Positions 20,301 through 32,000 of a stretch of 64,000 nucleotides of DNA are shown here, in pieces (the first letter of the stretch is position 1; each line of letters begins with the position of its first letter). A program made the translations under genes and the position numbers. This stretch comes from Synchiropus splendidus (taxonomy: Eukaryota; Chordata; Actinopteri; Syngnathiformes; Callionymidae). Below the pieces are notes generated by a model. That model had not been told where the DNA came from. It was given only the letters and a program-made list of their open reading frames with translations, and did no database searches. The DNA lies in the NCBI RefSeq assembly GCF_027744825.2, contig NC_071351.1, positions 17,497,001 to 17,561,000 on the forward strand, in the 5' to 3' direction.

Positions 20301-23123
20301 CTGCAAAGTTATGGGACAATGCAGATAACGATTTTTCATCCTGAGATAAGGTTGGTTCCGGAACGCAAAACATAAAAATGTTGATAACTTTGGAAATACA
20401 CTTCAGACAGCTTAGATTTGGTGTGCAACTACTAAAAAGACCCTTTCTGCTATAGTGGGAGGTGCAAATTTCATGTTCGGAAGCATCCATGCAAATTTAT
20501 GGCACAATGCAGAAAACGCGTTTTCAGCCTGAGATAAAGTTGATTCCGGAACGCCAAACATAAAAATGTTGATAACTTTGGAAAAACACTTCAGACAGCT
20601 TAAATTTGATGTGCAACTACTAGAAAGACCGTTTCTGCTATAGTGGGAGGTGAACATTTCATGTTCTGAAGCTTCCCTGTAAAGTTATGGCACAATGCGT
20701 AAAACGCGTTTTGAGCCTGAGATAAGGTCGATTCCGGAACGCCAAACATAAAAATGTTGATAACTTTCGAAAAACACTTCAGGCAGCTTAGATTTGATGT
20801 GCAACTGCTACAAACACCCTTTTTGTTGTAGTGGGAGGTGAAAATTTCATGTTCTGAAGCTTTCATGCAAAGTTATGGGACAATGCGTAAAACGCGTTTT
20901 CAGCCTGAGATAAGGTCGATAAGCTCAGACAGCTTAGATTTGATGTGCAACTACTAAAAAGACCCTTTCTGCTATAGTGGGAGGTGCAAATTTCATGTTC
21001 GGAAGCATCCATGCAAAGTTATGGCACATTGCAGAAAACGCGTTTTCAGCCTGAGATAAGGTTGATTCTGGAACGCCAAACATAAAAATGCTGATAACTT
21101 TGGAAAAACACTTCAGACAGCTTAAATTTGATGTGCAACTACTAGAAAGACCCTTTCTGCTATAGTGGGAGGTGAACATTTCATGTTCTGAAGCTTCCCT
21201 GTAAAGTTATGGCACAATGCGTAAAACGCGTTTTGAGCCTGAGATAAGGTCGATTACGGAACGCCAAACATAAAAATGTTGATAACTTTCGAAAAACTCT
21301 TCAGACAGCTTAGATTTGATGTGCAACTGCTACAAACACCCTTTTTGTTGTAGTGGGAGGTGAAAATTTCATGTTCTGAAGCTTCTCTGCAAAGTTATGG
21401 CACACTGCAGAAAACGCGTTTTCAGCCTGAGATGAGGTCGATTCCGGAACACCAAACATAAAAATGTTGATAACTTTTGAAAAACACTTCAGACAGCTTA
21501 GATTTGATGTGCAACTACTAGAAAGACCATTTCTGCTATAGTGGGAGGTCAAAATTTCATGTTCGGAAGCTTCCCTGCAGAGTTATGGCACAATGCGTAA
21601 AACGCGTTTTCAGCCGGAGATAAGGTCGATTCCGGAACGCCAAACATAAAAGTGTTGATAACTTTGGAAAAACACTTCAGACAGCTTAGATTTGATGTGC
21701 AACTACTAGAAAGACCCTTTCTGCTATAGTGGGAGGTGAACATTTCATGTTCTGAAGCTTCCCTGTAAAGTTATGGCACAATGCAGAAAACGCATTTTGA
21801 GCCTGAGATAAGGTCGATTCCCGAACGCCAAACATAAAAATGTTGATAACTTTGGAAAAACACATCAGACAGCTTAGATTTGATGTGCAACTACCAGAAA
21901 GACCCTTTCTGCTATAGTGGGAGGTCAAAATTATATGTTCTGAAGCTTCCCTGCAAAGTTATGGGAAAATGCAGATAACAATTTTTCATCCTGAGATAAG
22001 GTTGGTTCCGGAATGCAAAACATAAAAATGTTGATAACTTTGGAAATACACTTCAGACAGCTTAGATTTGGTGTGCAACTACTAAAAAGACCCTTTCTGC
22101 TATAGTGGGAGGTGCAAATTTCATGTTCGGAAGCATCCATGCAAAGTTATGGCACAATGCAGAAAACGCGTTTTCAGCCTGAGATAAAGTTGATTCCGGA
22201 ACGCCAAACATAAAAATGTTGATAACTTTGGAAAAACACTTCAGACAGCTTAAATTTGATGTGCAACTACTAGAAAGACCGTTTCTGCTATAGTGGGAGG
22301 TGAACATTTCATGTTCTGAAGCTTCCCTGTAAAGTTATGGCACAATGCGTAAAACGCGTTTTGAGCCTGAGATAAGGTCGATTCCGGAACGCCAAACATA
22401 AAAATGTTGATAACTTTCGAAAAACACTTCAGACATCTTAGATTTGATTTGCAACTGCTACAAACACCCTTTTTGTTGTAGTGGGAGGTGAAAATTTAAT
22501 GTTCTGAAGCTTTCATGCAAAGTTATGGTACAATGCGTAAAACGCGTTTTCAGCCTGAGATAAGGTTGATTCTGGAACGCCAAACATAAAAATGCTGATA
22601 ACTTTGGAAAAACACTTCAGACAGCTTAAATTTGATGTGCAACTACTAGAAAGACCCTTTCTGCTATAGTGGGAGGTGAACATTTCATGTTCTGAAGCTT
22701 CCCTGTAAAGTTATGGCACAATGCGTAAAACGTGTTTTGAGCCTGAGATAAGGTCGATTACGGAACGCCAAACATAAAAATGTTGATAACTTTCGAAAAA
22801 CTCTTCAGACAGCTTAGATTTGATGTGCAACTGCTACAAACACCCTTTTTGTTGTAGTGGGAGGTGAAAATTTCATGTTCTGAAGCTTCTCTGCAAAGTT
22901 ATGGCACAATGCAGAAAACGCGTTTTCAGCCTGAGATGAGGTCGATTCCGGAACACCAAACATAAAAATGTTGATAACTTTTGAAAAACACTTCAGACAG
23001 CTTAGATTTGATGTGCAACTACTAGAAAGACCATTTCTGCTATAGTGGGAGGTCAAAATTTCATGTTCTGAAGCGTCCCTGCAGAGTTATGGCACAATGC
23101 GTAAAACGCGTTTTCAGCCTGAG
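17390..23123 (+). repeat. 5,734-bp higher-order repeat, copy 1
   Basis: The copy spans about 31 monomers minus two internal deletions (about 55 bp at 19827 and about 42 bp at 20920). It matches 23124-28857 at a constant offset of 5,734 bp with very few differences in the stretches I compared. The left boundary is placed near 17390 because the last base differences from the second copy are at about 17332-17386. Smaller repeats of 7 monomers (1,316 bp) and 8 monomers (1,504 bp) are nested inside. Confidence 0.9.
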
Positions 23124-26100
23124 ATAAGGTCGATTCCGGAACGCCAAACATAAAAGTGTTGATAACTTTGGAAAAACACTTCAGACAGCTTAGATTTGAT
23201 GTGCAACTACTAGAAAGACCCTTTCTGCTATAGTGGGAGGTGAACATTTCATGTTCTGAAGCTTCCCTGTAAAGTTATGGCACAATGCAGAAAACGCATT
23301 TTGAGCCTGAGATAAGGTCGATTCCCGAACGCCAAAGATAAAAATGTTGATAACTTTGGAAAAACACATCAGACAGCTTAGATTTGATGTGCAACTACCA
23401 GAAAGACCCTTTCTGATATAGTGGGAGGTGCAAATTTCATGTTCGGAAGCATCCATGCAAAGTTATGGCACAGTGCAGAAAACGCGTTTTCAGCCTGAGA
23501 TAAAGTTGATTCCGGAACGCCAAACATAAAAATGTTGATAACTTTGGAAAAACACTTCAGACAGCTTAAATTTGATGTGCAACTACTAGAAAGACCGTTT
23601 CTGCTATAGTGGGAGGTGAACATTTCATGTTCTGAAGCTTCCCTGTAAAGTTATGGCACAATGCGTAAAACGCGTTTTGAGCCTGAGATAAGGTCGATTC
23701 CGGAACGCCAAACATAAAAATGTTGATAACTTTCGAAAAACACTTCAGACAGCTTAGATTTGATGTGCAACTGCTACAAACACCCTTTTTGTTGTAGTGG
23801 GAGGTGAAAATTTAATGTTCTGAAGCTTTCATGCAAAGTTATGGTACAATGCGTAAAACGCGTTTTCAGCCTGAGATAAGGTTGATTCTGGAACGCCAAA
23901 CATAAAAATGCTGATAACTTTGGAAAAACACTTCAGACAGCTTAAATTTGATGTGCAACTACTAGAAAGACCCTTTCTGCTATAGTGGGAGGTGAACATT
24001 TCATGTTCTGAAGCTTCCCTGTAAAGTTATGGCACAATGCGTAAAACGTGTTTTGAGCCTGAGATAAGGTCGATTACGGAACGCCAAACATAAAAATGTT
24101 GATAACTTTCGAAAAACTCTTTAGACAGCTTAGATTTGATGTGCAACTGCTACAAACACCCTTTTTGTTGTAGTGGGAGGTGAAAATTTCATGTTCTGAA
24201 GCTTCTCTGCAAAGTTATGGCACAATGCAGAAAACGCGTTTTCAGCCTGAGATGAGGTCGATTCCGGAACACCAAACATAAAAATGTTGATAACTTTTGA
24301 AAAACACTTCAGACAGCTTAGATTTGATGTGCAACTACTAGAAAGACCATTTCTGCTATAGTGGGAGGTCAAAATTTCATGTTCTGAAGCGTCCCTGCAG
24401 AGTTATGGCACAATGCGTAAAACGCGTTTTCAGCCTGAGATAAGGTCGATTCCGGAACGCCAAACATAAAAGTGTTGATAACTTTGGAAAAACACTTCAG
24501 ACAGCTTAGATTTGATGTGCAACTACTAGAAAGACCCTTTCTGCTATAGTGGGAGGTGAACATTTCATGTTCTGAAGCTTCCCTGTAAAGTTATGGCACA
24601 ATGCAGAAAACGCATTTTGAGCCTGAGATAAGGTCGATTCCCGAACGCCAAACATAAAAATGTTGATCACTTTGGAAAAACAATTCAGACAGCTTAGATT
24701 TGATGCGCAACTACTAAAAAGACCCTTTCTGCAACAGTGGGAGGTTAAAATTTCATGTTCGAAAGCTTTCATGCAAAGTTATGGCACAATGCAGACAACG
24801 CGTTTTCAGACTGAGATAAGGTCGATTCCGGAACGCCAAACATAAAAATGTTGATAACTTTCGAAAAACAGTTCAGACAGCTTAGATTTGATGTGCAACT
24901 ACTAGAAAGACCATTTCTGCTATAGTGAGAGGTCAAAATTTCATTTTCTGACGCTTTCCTGCAAAGTTATGGGACAATGCAGAAAACGCATTTTGAGCCT
25001 GAGATAAGGTTGATTCCCGAACGCCAAACATAAAAATGTTGATCACTTTGGAAAAACAATTCAGACAGCTTAGATTTGATGCGCAACTACTAAAAAGACC
25101 CTTTCTGCAACAGTGGGAGGTTAAAATTTCATTTTCGGAAGCTTCCCTGCAAAGTTATGGCAGAATGGAGAAAACGCAAGCGTTTTCAGCCTGAAATAAG
25201 GTGGGTTCCAGAACGCCAAACATAAAATTGTTGATAACTTTGGAAAAACACTTCAGACAGCTTAGATTTCATGTGCAAGTACTAGAAAGACCCTTTCTGC
25301 TTTAGTGTGAGGTTAAAATTTCATGTTCGGAAGCTTTCATGCAAAGTTATGGTACAATGCGTAAAACGCGTTTTCAGCCTGAGATAAGGTCGATTCCGGA
25401 ACGCCAAACATAAAAATGTTGATAACTGTCGAAAAACAGTTCAGACAGCTTAGATTTGATGTGCAACTATTCGAAAGACCCTTTCTGCTATAGTGGGAGC
25501 TCAAAATTTCATGTTCTGAAGCTTACCTGCAAAGTTATGGCACAATGCAGAAAACGATTTTTGGAAAAACACTTCAGACAGCTTAGATTTGTTGTGCAAG
25601 TACTAAAAAGACCCTTTCTGCTATAGTGGGAGGTGAACATTTCATGTTCTGAGGCTTCCCTGCAAAGTTATGGCACGATGCAGAAAACGTGTTTTCAGCC
25701 TGAGATAAGGTTGGTTCCGGAACGCCAAACATAAAAATGTTGATAACTTTGGAAAAACACTTCAGACAACTTAGATTTGATGTGCAACTACTAGAAAGAC
25801 CCTTTCTGCTATAGTGTGAGGTTAAAATTTCATGTTCGGAAGCTTTCATGCAAAGTTATGGTACAATGCGTAAAACGCGTTTTCAGCCTGAGATAAGGTC
25901 GATTCCGGAACGCCAAACATAAAAATGTTGATAACTTTGGAAAAACACATCAGACAGCTTAGATTTGATGTGCAACTACCAGAAAGACCCTTTCTGCTAT
26001 AGTGGGAGGTCAAATTATATGTTCTGAAGCTTCCCTGCAAAGTTATGGGACAATGCAGATAACGATTTTTCATCCTGAGATAAGGTTGGTTCCGGAACGC

Positions 26101-29069
26101 AAAACATAAAAATGTTGATAACTTTGGAAATACACTTCAGACAGCTTAGATTTGGTGTGCAACTACTAAAAAGACCCTTTCTGCTATAGTGGGAGGTGCA
26201 AATTTCATGTTCGGAAGCATCCATGCAAATTTATGGCACAATGCAGAAAACGCGTTTTCAGCCTGAGATAAAGTTGATTCCGGAACGCCAAACATAAAAA
26301 TGTTGATAACTTTGGAAAAACACTTCAGACAGCTTAAATTTGATGTGCAACTACTAGAAAGACCGTTTCTGCTATAGTGGGAGGTGAACATTTCATGTTC
26401 TGAAGCTTCCCTGTAAAGTTATGGCACAATGCGTAAAACGCGTTTTGAGCCTGAGATAAGGTCGATTCCGGAACGCCAAACATAAAAATGTTGATAACTT
26501 TCGAAAAACACTTCAGGCAGCTTAGATTTGATGTGCAACTGCTACAAACACCCTTTTTGTTGTAGTGGGAGGTGAAAATTTCATGTTCTGAAGCTTTCAT
26601 GCAAAGTTATGGGACAATGCGTAAAACGCGTTTTCAGCCTGAGATAAGGTCGATAAGCTCAGACAGCTTAGATTTGATGTGCAACTACTAAAAAGACCCT
26701 TTCTGCTATAGTGGGAGGTGCAAATTTCATGTTCGGAAGCATCCATGCAAAGTTATGGCACATTGCAGAAAACGCGTTTTCAGCCTGAGATAAGGTTGAT
26801 TCTGGAACGCCAAACATAAAAATGCTGATAACTTTGGAAAAACACTTCAGACAGCTTAAATTTGATGTGCAACTACTAGAAAGACCCTTTCTGCTATAGT
26901 GGGAGGTGAACATTTCATGTTCTGAAGCTTCCCTGTAAAGTTATGGCACAATGCGTAAAACGCGTTTTGAGCCTGAGATAAGGTCGATTACGGAACGCCA
27001 AACATAAAAATGTTGATAACTTTCGAAAAACTCTTCAGACAGCTTAGATTTGATGTGCAACTGCTACAAACACCCTTTTTGTTGTAGTGGGAGGTGAAAA
27101 TTTCATGTTCTGAAGCTTCTCTGCAAAGTTATGGCACACTGCAGAAAACGCGTTTTCAGCCTGAGATGAGGTCGATTCCGGAACACCAAACATAAAAATG
27201 TTGATAACTTTTGAAAAACACTTCAGACAGCTTAGATTTGATGTGCAACTACTAGAAAGACCATTTCTGCTATAGTGGGAGGTCAAAATTTCATGTTCGG
27301 AAGCTTCCCTGCAGAGTTATGGCACAATGCGTAAAACGCGTTTTCAGCCGGAGATAAGGTCGATTCCGGAACGCCAAACATAAAAGTGTTGATAACTTTG
27401 GAAAAACACTTCAGACAGCTTAGATTTGATGTGCAACTACTAGAAAGACCCTTTCTGCTATAGTGGGAGGTGAACATTTCATGTTCTGAAGCTTCCCTGT
27501 AAAGTTATGGCACAATGCAGAAAACGCATTTTGAGCCTGAGATAAGGTCGATTCCCGAACGCCAAACATAAAAATGTTGATAACTTTGGAAAAACACATC
27601 AGACAGCTTAGATTTGATGTGCAACTACCAGAAAGACCCTTTCTGCTATAGTGGGAGGTCAAAATTATATGTTCTGAAGCTTCCCTGCAAAGTTATGGGA
27701 AAATGCAGATAACAATTTTTCATCCTGAGATAAGGTTGGTTCCGGAATGCAAAACATAAAAATGTTGATAACTTTGGAAATACACTTCAGACAGCTTAGA
27801 TTTGGTGTGCAACTACTAAAAAGACCCTTTCTGCTATAGTGGGAGGTGCAAATTTCATGTTCGGAAGCATCCATGCAAAGTTATGGCACAATGCAGAAAA
27901 CGCGTTTTCAGCCTGAGATAAAGTTGATTCCGGAACGCCAAACATAAAAATGTTGATAACTTTGGAAAAACACTTCAGACAGCTTAAATTTGATGTGCAA
28001 CTACTAGAAAGACCGTTTCTGCTATAGTGGGAGGTGAACATTTCATGTTCTGAAGCTTCCCTGTAAAGTTATGGCACAATGCGTAAAACGCGTTTTGAGC
28101 CTGAGATAAGGTCGATTCCGGAACGCCAAACATAAAAATGTTGATAACTTTCGAAAAACACTTCAGACATCTTAGATTTGATTTGCAACTGCTACAAACA
28201 CCCTTTTTGTTGTAGTGGGAGGTGAAAATTTAATGTTCTGAAGCTTTCATGCAAAGTTATGGTACAATGCGTAAAACGCGTTTTCAGCCTGAGATAAGGT
28301 TGATTCTGGAACGCCAAACATAAAAATGCTGATAACTTTGGAAAAACACTTCAGACAGCTTAAATTTGATGTGCAACTACTAGAAAGACCCTTTCTGCTA
28401 TAGTGGGAGGTGAACATTTCATGTTCTGAAGCTTCCCTGTAAAGTTATGGCACAATGCGTAAAACGTGTTTTGAGCCTGAGATAAGGTCGATTACGGAAC
28501 GCCAAACATAAAAATGTTGATAACTTTCGAAAAACTCTTCAGACAGCTTAGATTTGATGTGCAACTGCTACAAACACCCTTTTTGTTGTAGTGGGAGGTG
28601 AAAATTTCATGTTCTGAAGCTTCTCTGCAAAGTTATGGCACAATGCAGAAAACGCGTTTTCAGCCTGAGATGAGGTCGATTCCGGAACACCAAACATAAA
28701 AATGTTGATAACTTTTGAAAAACACTTCAGACAGCTTAGATTTGATGTGCAACTACTAGAAAGACCATTTCTGCTATAGTGGGAGGTCAAAATTTCATGT
28801 TCTGAAGCGTCCCTGCAGAGTTATGGCACAATGCGTAAAACGCGTTTTCAGCCTGAGATAAGGTCGATTCCGGAACGCCAAACATAAAAGTGTTGATAAC
28901 TTTGGAAAAACACTTCAGACAGCTTAGATTTGATGTGCAACTACTAGAAAGACCCTTTCTGCTATAGTGGGAGGTGAACATTTCATGTTCTGAAGCTTCC
29001 CTGTAAAGTTATGGCACAATGCAGAAAACGCATTTTGAGCCTGAGATAAGGTCGATTCCCGAACGCCAA
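23124..29069 (+). repeat. 5,734-bp higher-order repeat, copy 2 with a short run-on into a third copy
   Basis: It repeats copy 1, including both deletion junctions (at about 25561 and 26654). Homology continues past one unit length to about 29069, where the sequence switches to a variant better matched by 24.5 kb at an offset of 4,418 bp. This is a partial third copy joined out of register, as expected from unequal exchange. Confidence 0.88.
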
Positions 29070-32000
29070 ACATAAAAATGTTGATCACTTTGGAAAAACA
29101 ATTCAGACAGCTTAGATTTGATGCGCAACTACTAAAAAGACCCTTTCTGCAACAGTGGGAGGTTAAAATTTCATGTTCGGAAGCTTTCATGCAAAGTTAT
29201 GGCACAATGCAGACAACGCGTTTTCAGACTGAGATAAGGTCGATTCCGGAACGCCAAACATAAAAATGTTGATAACTTTCGAAAAACAGTTCAGACAGCT
29301 TAGATTTGATGTGCAACTACTAGAAAGACCATTTCTGCTATAGTGAGAGGTCAAAATTTCATTTTCTGAGGCTTTCCTGCAAAGTTATGGGACAATGCAG
29401 AAAACGCATTTTGAGCCTGAGATAAGGTCGATTCCGGAACGCCAAACATAAAATTGTTGATAACTTTGGAAAAACACTTCAGACAGCTTAGATTTGATGT
29501 GCAAGTACTAGAAAGACCCTTTCTGCTTTAGTGTGAGGTTAAAATTTCATGTTCGGAAGCTTTCATGCAAAGTTATGGTACAATGCGTAAAACGCGTTTT
29601 CAGCCTGAGATAAGGTCGATTCCGGAACGCCAAACATAAAAATGTTGATAACTTTCGAAAAACAGTTCAGACATCTTAGATTTGATGTGCAACTACTAGA
29701 AAGACCCTTTCTGCTATTGTGGGAGGTCAAAATATTATGTTCTGAAGCTTACCTGCAAAGTTATGGCACAATGCAGAAAACGATTTTTCATCCTGAGATA
29801 AGGTCGATTCCGGAACGCTAAACATAACAATGTTGATATCTTTTGAAAAACACTTCAGACAGCTTAGATTTGTTGTGCAAGTACTAAAAAGACCCTTTCT
29901 GCTATAGTGGGAGGTCAAAATTATATGTTCTGAAGCTTCCCTGCAAAGTTATGGGACAATGCAGATAACGATTTTTCATCCTGAGATAAGGTTGGTTCCG
30001 GAACGCCAAACATAAAAATGTTGATAACTTTGGAAATACACTTCAGACAGCTTAGATTTGGTGTGCAACTACTAAAAAGACCCTTTCTGCTATAGTGGGA
30101 GGTGCAAATTTCATGTTCGGAAGCATCCATGCAAAGTTATGGCACAATGCAGAAAACGCGTTTTCAGCCTGAGATAAAGTTGATTCCGGAACGCCAAACA
30201 TAAAAATGTTGATAACTTTGGAAAAAGACTTCAGACAGCTTAAATTTGATGTGCAACTACTAGAAAGACCCTTTCTGCTATAGTGGGAGGTGAACATTTC
30301 ATGTTCTGAAGCTTCCCTGTAAAGTTATGGCACAATGCGTAAAACGCGTTTTGAGCCTGAGATAAGGTCGATTCCGGAACGCCAAACATAAAAATGTTGA
30401 TAACTTTTGAAAAACACTTCAGACAGCTTAGATTTGATGTGCAACTACTAGAAAGACCCTTTCTGCTATAGTGGGAGGAGAACATTTCATGTTCTGAAGC
30501 TTCCCTGTAAAGTTATGGCACAATGCGTAAAACGCGTTTTGAGCCTGAGATAAGGTCGATTCCGGAACGCCAAACATAAAAATGTTGATAACTTTTGAAA
30601 AACACTTCAGACAGCTTAGATTTGATGTGCAACTGCTACAAACACCCTTTTTGTTGTAGTGGGAGTTGAAAATTTCATGTTCTGAAGCTTCTCTGCAAAG
30701 TTATGGCACAATGCAGAAAACGCGTTTTCAGCCTGAGATGAGGTCGATTCCGGAACGCCAAACATAAAAAAGTTGATAAGTTTGGAAAACACTTCAGACA
30801 GCTTCGATTTGATGTGCAACTACTAGAAAGACCCTTTGTGCTATAGTGGGAGGTTAAAATTTAATGTTCAGAAGCTTCCCTGTAAAGTTATGGCACAATG
30901 TGTAAAACGCGTTTTCAGCCTGAGATAAGGTCGATTCCGGAACGCCAAACATAAAAATGTTGATAACTTTGGAAAAACACTTCAGACAGCTTAGATTTGA
31001 TGTGCAACTACTAGAAAGACCATTTCTGCTATAGTAGGAGGTGAAAATGTCATGTTCTGAAGCTTCTCTGCAAAGTTATGGCACAATGCAGAAAGCGCAT
31101 TTTGAGCCTGAGATAAGGTCGATTCCCGAACGCCAAACATAAAAATGTTGATCACTTTCAAAAAACACTTCAGACTGCTTAGATTTGATGCGCAACTACT
31201 AAAAAGTCCCTTTCTGCTATAGTGGGAGGTTAAAATTTCATGTTCGGAAGCATCCATGCAAAGTTATGGCACAATGCAGAAAACGCGTTTTCAGCCAGAG
31301 ATAAGGTCGATTCCGGGGCGCCAAACATAAAAATGATGACAACTTTTGAAAAACACTTCAGACAACTTAGATTTGATGTGCAACTGCTAGAAACACCCTT
31401 TCTGTTGTAGTGGGAGGTGAAAATTTCATGTTCTGAGGCTTCTCTTCAAAGTTATGGCACAATGCAGAAAACGTGTTTTCAGCCTGAGATGAGGTCGATT
31501 CCGGAACGCCAAACATAAAAATGTTGATAACTTTGGAAAAACACGTCAGACAGCTTAGATTTGATGTGCAACTACTCGAAAGACCCTTTCTGCTATAGTG
31601 GCAGGTGAAAATTTCATGTTCTGAAGCTTCCCTGCAAAGTTATGGCACAATACAGAAAACGCGTTTTCATCCTCAGATAAGGTCGATTCCGGAACGCCAA
31701 ACATAAAAATGTTGATAACTTTGGAAAAACACTTCAGACAGCTTAGATTTGATGTGCAACTACTAGAAAGACCCTTTCTGCTACAGTGGGAGGTGAAAAT
31801 TTCATGTTCTGAAGCTTCTCTGTAAAGTTATGGCACAATGCAGAAAACGGCTTTTCAGCCTGAGATAAGGTCCATTACGGAACGGCAATATATTAATGTT
31901 GATAACGTTGGAAAAACACTTCAGACCGCTTAGATTTGATGTGCAACTACTAGAAAGACCCTTTCTGCTATAGTGGGAGGTGAAAATTTGATGTTCTGAA

